44,370 bases of DNA from Lachnospiraceae bacterium (GTDB lineage Bacteria; Bacillota; Clostridia; Lachnospirales; Lachnospiraceae), in assembly GCA_028693165.1 (NCBI GenBank), contig JAQUVX010000028.1, forward strand, positions 1-44,370, read 5' to 3'. This document shows positions 33,130-41,160 of the stretch, piece by piece. How positions within the stretch are numbered: the first letter of the stretch is position 1; every line of letters begins with the position of its first letter. The notes beneath the pieces were generated by a model. The model made no database searches and was not told where the DNA came from. It was given only the letters and a program-made list of their open reading frames with translations. Made by a program: the position numbers and the translations under genes.

Positions 33130-36100
33130 TCAGATGTCCAGTACAATTCGTTCTTTCTTGCCATTCATCAGTGCATAATAGACCGGAAGAATGAACAGTG
33201 CAACCAACACGCCGACCGTCAGACCGCCGATGTTTACGATCGCAAGACCCTGGGTCGTCGAACCGCTGCTTCCGATCGCCATCGCCATCGGGATCATGGA
33301 AAGGACGGTGGTAAGACTCGTCATCAGGATCGGACGAAGCCGGGTAGCCCCCGCTTCAATCAATGCATTCTGCAGCGGCAGCGTCATGCGGTACTGATTC
33401 ACCGTATCCACATAGAGAATACCATTATTTACAACAGTTCCGATCAGGATCAAAAATCCAAGAATGGAAGTCATACTGATCGTAACGCCCGTCAGCTTTA
33501 AGAGTCCAAAGGAACCGACCAGACTGAACGGAATCGTGGTCATAACCATGAAGGAGAATTTCGGTGACTCAAACTGTGCAGAAAGTACCACAAACACCAG
33601 GAACAATGCCACCGCAATCGCCTGATACAGTCCTGAAAACTCGCTTGACTGCATACGGTCTCTGGAGTTTACACCGCGCGTGATCGTACCGGTCAGGTTT
33701 GGATTGATGACCTCACTGTCCAGTGTTGACTTTACATTTCCGCCCACATAATCCGCCGAAATCGTGATCTGATACGCCTTGTCACTCTTTGAGATGGTGG
33801 AAGGGCTGTCTTTATAATAAATCTCCGCCACATCATCCAGTGCCACATAACCGCCGGACGGGGTATCCAGAATCATTTCCTGCAACTGCGGCACTGTTCG
33901 GTATTCATCCTCCGGATATTCCGCTTTTACGCTGACATCCTGCCCGTCTATCTGAAGCGTCGTAACCTCGGCGCCGTCCAGCTTCTGTTTTACCATAGAA
34001 CCAATCCGCGCCGCAGTCAGTCCATTTGCAGAAGCGGTAACCGGATCTACCTTGACCGCCACGACCGGAGCCGTATTCTCAATGCTGGAATGGACATTCT
34101 TCACATCATCGCGGGCGATCAGCTCCTGAACCAGCCGGTTGCTCAGTTCCTGGAGTTCATCATACTGCGTGCCTTTCAGAATCGCCTCATAGCCTCTGCT
34201 TCTTCCCATAAAGCTCATGGAAGCCGATGCAGACACCTCAATGGTACAATTTTCCAGGTCCGCCATCTCGTCCTCCCACTCGCTTACGATCTCATCGGTG
34301 GACATCTTCCGGTCATCCTTTAAGTAGGCTGTCACCGTACCGCTGTCGTTCTGATAACGAAGTATGTAGGACTCCACATCCGCGTGGGAAGCGACGATCT
34401 GCTCGACCCGCTCCAGCGTATCATTGGCCTGTTCCGAGAGAAGTCCCGGCCTCGTATCGATGCTGACCGAGACCGTACCGGTATCATCCGAGGTCATAAG
34501 CTCAGTCTCCATGCCATTTGCCAGAAGAAGGGTTGCCGCGATGATCGCCACGGAACCGCCCAATACCACAATCTTGTGCTTCAGCAGAAACGGCATCGCG
34601 CCGCGGTAGAGATTCTGCAAATGCTCAATCGGACGGGACATGGGCGCACGCGCGCGCTCTCCCGGCTTATACATCATGTAGCAGAGCGGAACCACCGACA
34701 TTGCGGAAAGCAGCGATGCACACATACAAAATACAATCGTGTAGCCCATCGCTCCGAACATCTGTCCGGTCATACCGTTTAAGAATACCAGCGGAATAAA
34801 CACAACGCAGGTCGTGACCGTCGAACCGACGATGGACATGACGACCACATTGGTGCCGGACAGTGCCGCCTTCGCGTAGGCCAGCGCGCCTTTGTCCTCC
34901 GATTGATCCATGGCCCGAAAGCAGCTTTCCAGCACAACGATGGAGTTATCCACCATCATGCCGACGCCGAGAACCAGTCCACTCATGGTAATGACATTCA
35001 GCGTAAAACCGGCCCGCGTCATGGCGATCAGCGACATCAGGATCGAGGTCGGAATCGAACTTCCGACGATCAGCGATGCCTTGTAATCTCCAAAGAACAG
35101 GAAAATAATAATCATGGAGATCACAACCGCCAGGATCATGGTCACTGCAACGTCCTGCAGGGATTCCATAATGGTGTCCGCATCATCCCGCGCGATTCGG
35201 ATATCCAGATTTTCATCGTCCGCAAGAAGTGTTTTGATCACCGCATTGGCCTGTTTGGACAGATCCATGGCCGTGCTGCTCTGCTGCTTGGTCAGTGATA
35301 TGGAAATCGTATCCTGTCCATTGTAACGGGACACACTGCCCTGTGACTCGGTCGCCATGTAGACATCTGCCACGTCCTTCAGATAGACAATCTGCGAACC
35401 GGATACCGTGATCGGCATCTGCTGCAGCGCATCGATGGTGTCATGCTCGGTCAGCGTGGATACCGAGAGATCCAGATTGCCCGACTCCGCACTGCCCGAC
35501 GGATAGGTCAGATTCGCGGCGCTCATTGCAGACGCGATATCGTCGATCGTCACATGATACTGTTTCATCATATCAGACTGCAATTCCAGCCTGTAATAGT
35601 TGGAAGAACCACCCATGGCACTGACTTCCGCTACGGTGCTCAGCTTCTCAAATTCCGGAACGATGATCTGATCCACATAATCGTACAGATCCGTCTGCGC
35701 CGAATTGGCAACAGAGAGTGTCATACTGGCCGAGGCGTTGCTGTTCATCTGCATGATCGATGGGTCCACATCATCCGGAAGATCACGGATGTTGTCCAGT
35801 GCTTTCTTTAAATTGTCGTATGCTTCATCCATATCCTGTTCATAATCATATTCCAGCATAACCCGGCTGCTTCCATCGCTGGTCGACGAACTCATGCTCT
35901 TGATTCCCTCCAGCGTGCTGACCGCATCCTCGATCGGCTTGGTTACCAGTTCATCCATATCCTCCGGTCCTACACCGGAATAACGCGCCATGATCATCAT
36001 CATTGGCTGATCAGTGTCTGGCATCTGCTCTAATGTCGCATTGAACACAGAAGAAATACCAAATACCAGGAGGCATAAAAGTGCCATCAGCACGGTAACC

Positions 36101-36132
36101 GGCCGTTTCAGTACAAATTTTGTAATTCCCAT
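33130..36132 (-). CDS. RND-family efflux permease (SwrC/AcrB-like), 1000 aa
   Basis: Starts MGITKFVLKRPVTVLMALLC after AAGGAGGCACGACAGA. Two six-helix halves carry large extracellular loops (about 30-330 and 560-830). The proton-relay motif in helix 4 is GLVLGVGMMVDNSIVVLES with D395, giving DN rather than the DD of AcrB. This matches Gram-positive members such as SwrC of Bacillus, which exports surfactin. Duplicated ends (LTGVTISMTSILGFLILIG) are present. It should use the proton gradient to export amphiphiles, with the fusion protein and the TolC-like proteins of the same operon. Confidence 0.93.
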   Translation of the reverse strand: MGITKFVLKRPVTVLMALLCLLVFGISSVFNATLEQMPDTDQPMMMIMARYSGVGPEDMDELVTKPIEDAVSTLEGIKSMSSSTSDGSSRVMLEYDYEQDMDEAYDNLKKALDNIRDLPDDVDPSIMQMNSNASASMTLSVANSAQTDLYDYVDQIIVPEFEKLSTVAEVSAMGGSSNYYRLELQSDMMKQYHVTIDDIASAMSAANLTYPSGSAESGNLDLSVSTLTEHDTIDALQQMPITVSGSQIVYLKDVADVYMATESQGSVSRYNGQDTISISLTKQQSSTAMDLSKQANAVIKTLLADDENLDIRIARDDADTIMESLQDVAVTMILAVVISMIIIFLFFGDYKASLIVGSSIPTSILMSLIAMTRAGFTLNVITMSGLVLGVGMMVDNSIVVLESCFRAMDQSEDKGALAYAKAALSGTNVVVMSIVGSTVTTCVVFIPLVFLNGMTGQMFGAMGYTIVFCMCASLLSAMSVVPLCYMMYKPGERARAPMSRPIEHLQNLYRGAMPFLLKHKIVVLGGSVAIIAATLLLANGMETELMTSDDTGTVSVSIDTRPGLLSEQANDTLERVEQIVASHADVESYILRYQNDSGTVTAYLKDDRKMSTDEIVSEWEDEMADLENCTIEVSASASMSFMGRSRGYEAILKGTQYDELQELSNRLVQELIARDDVKNVHSSIENTAPVVAVKVDPVTASANGLTAARIGSMVKQKLDGAEVTTLQIDGQDVSVKAEYPEDEYRTVPQLQEMILDTPSGGYVALDDVAEIYYKDSPSTISKSDKAYQITISADYVGGNVKSTLDSEVINPNLTGTITRGVNSRDRMQSSEFSGLYQAIAVALFLVFVVLSAQFESPKFSFMVMTTIPFSLVGSFGLLKLTGVTISMTSILGFLILIGTVVNNGILYVDTVNQYRMTLPLQNALIEAGATRLRPILMTSLTTVLSMIPMAMAIGSSGSTTQGLAIVNIGGLTVGVLVALFILPVYYALMNGKKERIVLDI

Positions 36133-36146
36133 TCTGTCGTGCCTCC

Positions 36147-37400
36147 TTATTGTACCGGCTTAGCCTGTTGTCCGCCGCCTGCTGCTCTGTGGGTTCTTTG
36201 ACCATCCGCTGCGGGCTGGGCGGCAGCTTCCTGGCCTGCTGCTGACTGGGCATCTGTTTCGCCCTGCTGGTCTTCTGCTGTTCCGGCTTCTGCTTCGCCC
36301 TGCTGGCGGATCTTCGCACCTTCGTAAAGATTCGAGCTCCAGGTACTTACCACCACATCCTCTGCATTTAATCCTGAAAGGATCTGCGCATACTCAGAAT
36401 CATACAATCCAACCTCAACCTGCGCCATCTTCGCGACGCCATCCTCGTCCAGATATACATAAGCGTCACCACCGCTGTAATAGACCGCATCCACCGGAAC
36501 CAGCATCGCCTGCTCCGCCTTCTCCGTCACCAGCTTGATCTTCACCGTACTGCCGATCGCGATGGAATCACTCTCCGGTACATCTGCCTTTACCTTAAAA
36601 AGCCCGGTATCCGTATCGACCATACTGCTGATTTCACTGATCGTTCCCACATTGGTCACACCGTTTTTGATCACCTGCAGCGAATCTCCCTCACTCAAAT
36701 TCGTCATCATACGCTGCGTCACATAGAATACAATCCGGTTCTGTCCCTCCCCGGAAATGACACAAAGCTGAGCCTGCTGGGACACCCGATCATAGACCTC
36801 CACATCACAGCTCTCCACGCGTCCGCCAATCGGTGCCGTGACGGTACTGTATTCCACCTGTTTCTCATAGTTCAGCTTTGCAGAATCATACTGCAGCTGC
36901 GCTGTCTTGACTGCGTTGCTGTACTGTTCATATTCCTGATCCGAAAGATCTCCGCTGTCATGGAGAATCTGCATTCTGGAAAGATCATTCTGCGCCTTGG
37001 AGAGATTCACTCCCGCAGAATCCATGCTGTTCTTAACTGTGTCGACCTGCTCCGTATCAATCTCGCAGATTACCTGCCCGGCCTTCACCGTATCCCCGGC
37101 CTTCACATGAACAGCCGTCACATCACCGGCGGCCTTGGCGTACACATACACAACATCCGCCGCTTCCACCGTACCTGTCAGCCCGGTCGTCAGACTCAGA
37201 TCCCCGATCGTCGGCACTGCCGCCTTCACAACGGTCGATGCTTCTGCCTGCTGCATGCCGCCCATGCCGCCTGCACCACCCATTCCACCCGCACCGCTTG
37301 CTGCGCCTCCTGCGCTCTTTCCCTTTAGAAAAAATGCTGCGCCTGCTGCCACAATGACAAGAACCACAACACCTGCTATGATTTTCTTCTTCCTGTTCAT
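36147..37400 (-). CDS. RND efflux membrane fusion protein (HlyD/AcrA-like), 417 aa
   Basis: N-terminal membrane anchor (IIAGVVVLVIVAAGAAFFL) followed by a Gly/Met-rich linker (GAGGMGGAGGMGGMQ). The biotinyl-lipoyl domain halves are GDVTAVHVKAGDTVKAGQV and STVTAPIGGRVESCDV around a helical hairpin (about 115-180). Beta-barrel and membrane-proximal domains follow. The last 50 residues are a disordered Q/A/G-rich tail. The start follows AAAAGGAGAATAGC. It is the first gene of the operon and links the permease to the TolC-like partners. Confidence 0.9.
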   Translation of the reverse strand: MNRKKKIIAGVVVLVIVAAGAAFFLKGKSAGGAASGAGGMGGAGGMGGMQQAEASTVVKAAVPTIGDLSLTTGLTGTVEAADVVYVYAKAAGDVTAVHVKAGDTVKAGQVICEIDTEQVDTVKNSMDSAGVNLSKAQNDLSRMQILHDSGDLSDQEYEQYSNAVKTAQLQYDSAKLNYEKQVEYSTVTAPIGGRVESCDVEVYDRVSQQAQLCVISGEGQNRIVFYVTQRMMTNLSEGDSLQVIKNGVTNVGTISEISSMVDTDTGLFKVKADVPESDSIAIGSTVKIKLVTEKAEQAMLVPVDAVYYSGGDAYVYLDEDGVAKMAQVEVGLYDSEYAQILSGLNAEDVVVSTWSSNLYEGAKIRQQGEAEAGTAEDQQGETDAQSAAGQEAAAQPAADGQRTHRAAGGGQQAKPVQ

Positions 37401-37621
37401 GCTATTCTCCTTTTACCTGATTTACGTTATTCCTTCTACCCATTTTATTGAACAAATGTGTTGAATCTGTGTTCATACTGGACGAATTTGCCTTTATTAG
37501 GTGAATTTTTCGTGAACACCTCGTTGATATTTGGCAGAGATTGGAACTCCAGACAAGTAAATTTCAAGAAATGTACTGGGAACACTAAAATCAATGGGGT
37601 GCAAAATTTCCAAGCACAAAA
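37401..37621. other. Upstream region of the efflux operon
   Basis: No gene seen. GGTG/CACC around 37500-37520 form a weak hairpin. I could not find a promoter with both boxes convincing, so the efflux operon promoter in this stretch is unassigned. Confidence 0.4.
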
Positions 37622-37657
37622 AATGAATCAGTCTATGAAAACATAAACTGACTCATT
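37616..37657 (-). terminator. Terminator downstream of the HPt gene
   Basis: AATGAATCAGTCTATG (37622-37637) pairs with CATAAACTGACTCATT (37642-37657); the two non-Watson-Crick positions are G-U on one strand. Loop of four A. U-runs lie on both sides, so it can stop transcripts from either direction. Its core resembles the hairpin at 39519-39544. Confidence 0.8.
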
Positions 37658-37660
37658 TTT

Positions 37661-37730
37661 TACTGCTTTTTACTGCTATTTACCGTTACTTGCCGCTCTT
37701 TACTGCTGTCTGTCGCCATTGACTGCATCA
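37661..37730. repeat. Seven degenerate 10-bp tandem repeats
   Basis: Consecutive decamers TACTGCTTTT, TACTGCTATT, TACCGTTACT, TGCCGCTCTT, TACTGCTGTC, TGTCGCCATT and GACTGCATCA share T-A-C-T-G-C-T and a period of exactly one helical turn. They lie between the HPt stop and its terminator. Confidence 0.65.
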
Positions 37731-37756
37731 CATCATTGGAGCAAAGGATCGTCGTT

Positions 37757-38113
37757 TTAGAATCCCAGCTCTTCAATTTCGCAAATTGCTGCCTGATAAG
37801 CCTCCTCGAGCTCCGGAAGTATCGCTTTGGCCTGCACAAGATCCGCCTCGTCACGAAGCGCCTCCACAAAAGGAATCAGTTTGTCATAAAATCCGACAAG
37901 ACTCAAGTTGCCAGTCACACCCTTCAATGTATGCGCCTGACGAAATGCCGTCTCATAATCCTGCTGCTGCATCGCATCCACCAACTGCTGGTACGTCGTA
38001 TCCGTCAGAAATTTCTTCAAGTGTTTGTGATATAGCATCTCCATGTTGGAAAAGCGCTTTAATCCATCTGCATAATCCAATACTGCTTTCTCTGAATGAC
38101 TCATGTCCATCAT
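37757..38113 (-). CDS. Histidine phosphotransfer (HPt) protein, 118 aa
   Basis: The HPt four-helix bundle contains the phospho-acceptor motif AHTLKGVTGNLSLVGF (H61). The rest (MLYHKHLKKFLTDTTYQQL, ALRDEADLVQAKAILPEL) fits the family. Alternative starts at 38110 or 38104 (MSHSEKAVLDYADG) are possible; AGAGG is best spaced for 38104. No receiver or kinase gene is adjacent, so its partner is encoded elsewhere, as is usual for phosphorelays with hybrid kinases. Confidence 0.85.
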   Translation of the reverse strand: MMDMSHSEKAVLDYADGLKRFSNMEMLYHKHLKKFLTDTTYQQLVDAMQQQDYETAFRQAHTLKGVTGNLSLVGFYDKLIPFVEALRDEADLVQAKAILPELEEAYQAAICEIEELGF

Positions 38114-38282
38114 CCTCTATCTTCTTTCCTGTATAATTTGCAAAACAAGCTGCCACCCGTATACCTGCTTCTTTATTATACACAGTTTTTCTGCCATTTG
38201 TCTATGACTTTCCCAAAAGTATACAGCAATTCTGCGTCAATTATCACATTTCCAGTTCATCAGATATCCGATCAATCGGGAT

Positions 38283-39260
38283 TCATTCGCAGCCACCGTT
38301 TCTTATAAGTGCTTCACAAATTCGGTCTTCGTTATAATCCGGTGCATATCTGTTGATTACTTCTATCAAGTTCAGGATATAGGATTCATCCTCTTCCAGT
38401 GCTTCCGCAATCGCCTGGCTGCCCTGACCTTTCTGGACTTTCTTTAATACCAGTTGAATGAGCTTACGAATTTCGCCTTCTCTTCGCCCTTCCTGACGCC
38501 CCTCTCTACGCCCTCTCGCCTCCGCCTTATCAAACAAATCGCACACCCGAACCACTGTCCCTTCCTGCTCCATTTTCGCCGCCTCTTCCATCGTCTCCAC
38601 GAATCTCTGGTCTCCGGTAAACACCCGAAAGAAATCCGCCACCTCGACCGGATGTTTCAATGTCCTCATACTCCGCGATTGATCCTCTTTCCCATCTCTA
38701 TCTGCAAAATAGTCCGCAATCACACGAAAATCACTTGTCAGCTTCTCCCGTTCCTCTTTGGGCAGGCGGGGGATATCGATTAAATTGATCCGATAATCTA
38801 CAAACTGATCCGATAGTTCCTCTGGCAGATCCACGATCTCCTTCAGTGATCTTGCCGCATTCCATCTCTCTTCGCCAAAATATAATACTGCGGAAATCGC
38901 AGGATAACGATGTTCTCCGCTGACAATCTGACTTCGATAAGTCGCATAATCATAACCCATCACGCGGATCGCCATATCTTTGTCGATTCCGGATTGATTC
39001 TCCATTCCGACAAATATCATCTGAATGCCTGCATTCTCCACATACTTTGCCACATCACGCCGCTGCTCCTTCGATGTCCATGCATCATCCGTCTTATAGA
39101 TGGATTCCGTCGGCCCGTCCTTAAGCTGTTCCTCCCGAATTACCTTTTTCCTGAAGATCAGCACATTGCTGATGTCCGCAAAGACATCCGGATGACACTC
39201 CAATGTCTTCTCAACATGATCCTTCTGCTGATGTGGCGCGGCCATTTTTTCTTCCGCCAT
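38283..39260 (-). CDS. Rpn-family PD-(D/E)XK nuclease/putative transposase, copy 1, 325 aa
   Basis: The start MAEEKMAAPHQQKDH at 39260 follows CATAAGGAGGTTACGAGT. The N-terminal half is the Rpn/transposase_31-like nuclease fold: D69 in QRRDVAKY, then MIFVGMENQ with E87-x-Q89, a D...ExQ version of PD-(D/E)XK. FVDYRINLIDIPRLP is also a family segment. A charged, repetitive stretch (EARGRREGRQEGRREGE, about 262-278) precedes a C-terminal IRKLIQLVLKKVQKG and IAEALEEDESYILNL. It is nearly identical to copy 2 except for the 3' end and an extra 24 nt in the RREG repeat. Rpn proteins promote RecA-independent DNA exchange. Confidence 0.82.
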   Translation of the reverse strand: MAEEKMAAPHQQKDHVEKTLECHPDVFADISNVLIFRKKVIREEQLKDGPTESIYKTDDAWTSKEQRRDVAKYVENAGIQMIFVGMENQSGIDKDMAIRVMGYDYATYRSQIVSGEHRYPAISAVLYFGEERWNAARSLKEIVDLPEELSDQFVDYRINLIDIPRLPKEEREKLTSDFRVIADYFADRDGKEDQSRSMRTLKHPVEVADFFRVFTGDQRFVETMEEAAKMEQEGTVVRVCDLFDKAEARGRREGRQEGRREGEIRKLIQLVLKKVQKGQGSQAIAEALEEDESYILNLIEVINRYAPDYNEDRICEALIRNGGCE

Positions 39261-39268
39261 ACTCGTAA

Positions 39269-39409
39269 CCTCCTTATGAAATTGTAGTCGCAGGAGGCTT
39301 CTCATCCTTTCGAAAAACTCCTGCTTTGTTTCAAGTGATAATAAGCAAGAATTTTCCAGTAGAACTGTCTGAAATAGCTTTTAGATAATCCCGAACTCTT
39401 GGAGTCGGG
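39269..39409 (-). promoter_or_regulatory. Structured leader of Rpn copy 1, alternative pairing at the ribosome site
   Basis: CCTCCTGC (39297-39290) can pair either with upstream GCAGGAG (39324-39318) or with the Shine-Dalgarno AAGGAGG (39275-39269); the two pairings exclude each other. Further upstream a hairpin at 39390-39409 (CCCG, bulged A, ACTC, loop TTG, GAGT, CGGG as read on the plus strand) shows a compensatory base-pair change against copy 2. Confidence 0.6.
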
Positions 39410-39441
39410 TATAAGATAAATTAGAAAATCCGCTTGCATTT

Positions 39442-39470
39442 ATTATAGCGCACAGCATTTAAAATGACAA
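39442..39470 (-). promoter_or_regulatory. Promoter of Rpn copy 1
   Basis: TTGTCA (39470-39465), a 17-bp spacer and TATAAT (39447-39442). Gives a leader of about 175 nt. Confidence 0.75.
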
Positions 39471-39518
39471 CCACAAAATATCAGTTTCTGAACTTTGATA
39501 TTGCTATCAAAAACACCA

Positions 39519-39544
39519 GCCAGTCTAAGGAAACATAGACCGGC
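39519..39544 (-). terminator. Hairpin downstream of Rpn copy 2
   Basis: GCCAGTCTA (39519-39527) pairs with TAGACCGGC (39536-39544), one mismatch, 8-base loop. Read leftward, TGGTGTTTTTG follows. Core and surroundings resemble the hairpin at 37622-37657, and both lie downstream of minus-strand genes. Confidence 0.6.
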
Positions 39545-39558
39545 TCGTACCTTTGTCA

Positions 39559-40497
39559 CTATTTGCAAAAATCCTTATAAATCCGGTCTTCGTTATAATC
39601 CGGTGTGTGTCTGTTGATTACTTCTACCAGGTTGAGGATATAGGATTCATCTTCTTCCAGCGCTTCCGCTATCGCGTGACTGTCCTGACCTTTCTGCACT
39701 TTCTTTAATATCTGTTGAATGAGCTTACGAATTTCGCCCTCTCTACGTCCTCTCGCCTCCGCCTTATCAAACAAATCGCACACGCGAACCACTCTCCCTT
39801 CCTGCTCCATTTTCTCCGCCTCTTCCATCGTCTCCACGAATCTCTGGTCTCCGGTAAACACCCGAAAGAAATCCGCCACCTCGACCGGATGTTTCAATGT
39901 CCTCATACTCCGCGATTGATCCTCTTTCCCATCTCTATCTGCAAAATAGTCCGCAATCACACGAAAATCACTTGTCAGCTTCTCCCGTTCCTCTTTGGGC
40001 AGGCGGGGGATATCGATTAAATTGATCCGATAATCTACAAACTGATCCGATAGTTCCTCTGGCAGATCCACGATCTCCTTCAGTGATCTTGCCGCATTCC
40101 ATCTCTCTTCGCCAAAATATAATACTGCGGAAATCGCAGGATAACGATGTTCTCCGCTGACAATCTGACTTCGATAAGTCGCATAATCATAACCCATCAC
40201 GCGGATCGCCATATCTTTGTCGATTCCGGATTGATTCTCCATTCCGACAAATATCATCTGAATGCCTGCATTCTCCACATACTTTGCCACATCACGCCGC
40301 TGCTCCTTCGATGTCCGTGCATCATCCGTCTTATAGATGGATTCCGTCGGCCCGTCCTTAAGCTGTTCCTCCCGAATCACCTTTTTCCTGAAGATCAGCA
40401 CATTGCTGATGTCTGCAAATACATCCGGATGACACTCCAATGTCTTCTCAACATGATCCTTCTGCTGATGTGGCGCAGCCATTTTTTCTTCCGCCAT
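39559..40497 (-). CDS. Rpn-family PD-(D/E)XK nuclease/putative transposase, copy 2, 312 aa
   Basis: The start at 40497 has the same ribosome site and leader as copy 1. The catalytic residues D69, E87 and Q89 are retained. It lacks eight residues of the RREGRQEG repeat present in copy 1 (EARGRREGEIRKL here), carries a few substitutions (for example W61 to R), and ends earlier with RIYKDFCK after a diverged 3' end. Both copies look intact, so neither is a simple pseudogene. Function as for copy 1. The variable RREG repeat lies between the nuclease fold and the C-terminal helices and may set linker length. Confidence 0.82.
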   Translation of the reverse strand: MAEEKMAAPHQQKDHVEKTLECHPDVFADISNVLIFRKKVIREEQLKDGPTESIYKTDDARTSKEQRRDVAKYVENAGIQMIFVGMENQSGIDKDMAIRVMGYDYATYRSQIVSGEHRYPAISAVLYFGEERWNAARSLKEIVDLPEELSDQFVDYRINLIDIPRLPKEEREKLTSDFRVIADYFADRDGKEDQSRSMRTLKHPVEVADFFRVFTGDQRFVETMEEAEKMEQEGRVVRVCDLFDKAEARGRREGEIRKLIQQILKKVQKGQDSHAIAEALEEDESYILNLVEVINRHTPDYNEDRIYKDFCK

Positions 40498-40505
40498 ACT
40501 CGTAA

Positions 40506-40646
40506 CCTCCTTATGAAATTGTAGTCGCAGGAGGCTTCTCATCCTTTCGAAAAACTCCTGCTTTGTTTCAAGTGATAATAAGCAAGAATTTTCCAGTAGA
40601 GCTGTCTGAAATAACTTTTAGATAATCCCAGGCTCATGGAGCCGGG
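40506..40646 (-). promoter_or_regulatory. Structured leader of Rpn copy 2
   Basis: Same elements as copy 1 shifted by 1237 bp: Shine-Dalgarno AAGGAGG, CCTCCTGC and GCAGGAG are unchanged. The upstream hairpin at 40627-40646 reads CCC, bulged A, GGCTC, loop ATG, GAGCC, GGG, that is A-T replaced by G-C on both sides of the stem. Confidence 0.6.
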
Positions 40647-40679
40647 TATAAGATAAATTAGAAAATTCGCTTTGCATTT

Positions 40680-40708
40680 ATTATAGCACGCATCACTTAA
40701 AATGACAA
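40680..40708 (-). promoter_or_regulatory. Promoter of Rpn copy 2
   Basis: TTGTCA (40708-40703), a 17-bp spacer and TATAAT (40685-40680). Identical boxes to copy 1 although the spacer sequence differs. Confidence 0.75.
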
Positions 40709-40739
40709 CCACAAAATAACAATTTTAAAACTCTTGATA

Positions 40740-40853
40740 CTACTGCTCAAAATCACTCCCCAACGCACGATAACTTTCTCCCGATTTCAGACTACTCCCA
40801 TCAATCTGTGCATGATAGAAACGCACTCGCTTTAACTTCGCCGCCTCCGCCAT
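40740..40853 (-). pseudogene. Remnant of a PD-(D/E)XK transposase-like gene, 37 codons
   Basis: The frame from ATG 40853 reads MAEAAKLKRVRFYHAQIDGS and ends SYRALGSDFEQ before TAG. It aligns with an internal part of the intact gene at 41898-42728 (LPKRARFHQAEMDATFLKPG then FQDLPESF). The piece has lost both ends of the domain, so it is a fragment left by decay or recombination. Confidence 0.6.
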
Positions 40854-41160
40854 ATTTAATTGATCTTATATGGGATTAACAACCCAAACGATCAAAACTT
40901 TTTCTCAAATTTTTCCGTTTTATACTATTTTCTGACCTCTTATTTCCCAAATGCTGTTCCAAGTGCCAATATCCGGAATCTGCAAAAATGAATATTATCA
41001 AATTCCACCTTCCATGCTACACTCAAACCACATTTCGGTTACATCTGTTAACCGTGAGCCAGATCACCGGCAATCTACTTGGTCTTTTCTTTCCCGGCAT
41101 GACGCCACCATTCCAAGTGCCCACTTACTTTATAAGCCATGATTTTCCAACGAAAGGAGT
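40854..41160. other. Intergenic, no gene seen
   Basis: No supported coding frame. TTCCAAGTGCC occurs twice (40957-40967 and 41111-41121). Probably eroded sequence linked to the flanking gene remnants. Confidence 0.4.

Larger units (their letters stand above)
38290..39475 (-). repeat. Tandem duplication, unit 1 (offset 1237 bp to unit 2)
   Basis: Coding sequence, leader and promoter at 38290-39475 recur at about 39559-40715 with an offset of 1237 bp in the leader. Differences concentrate at the 3' end of the genes and in the promoter spacer, with long unchanged blocks in between, which suggests a recent duplication or ongoing gene conversion. Confidence 0.8.

Noticed and set aside
37660-37869. 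69-codon frame through the decamer repeats on the minus strand
   Set aside because: Most of it overlaps the HPt gene in another frame, and the rest is repeat-derived Ser/Lys sequence; no start signal.
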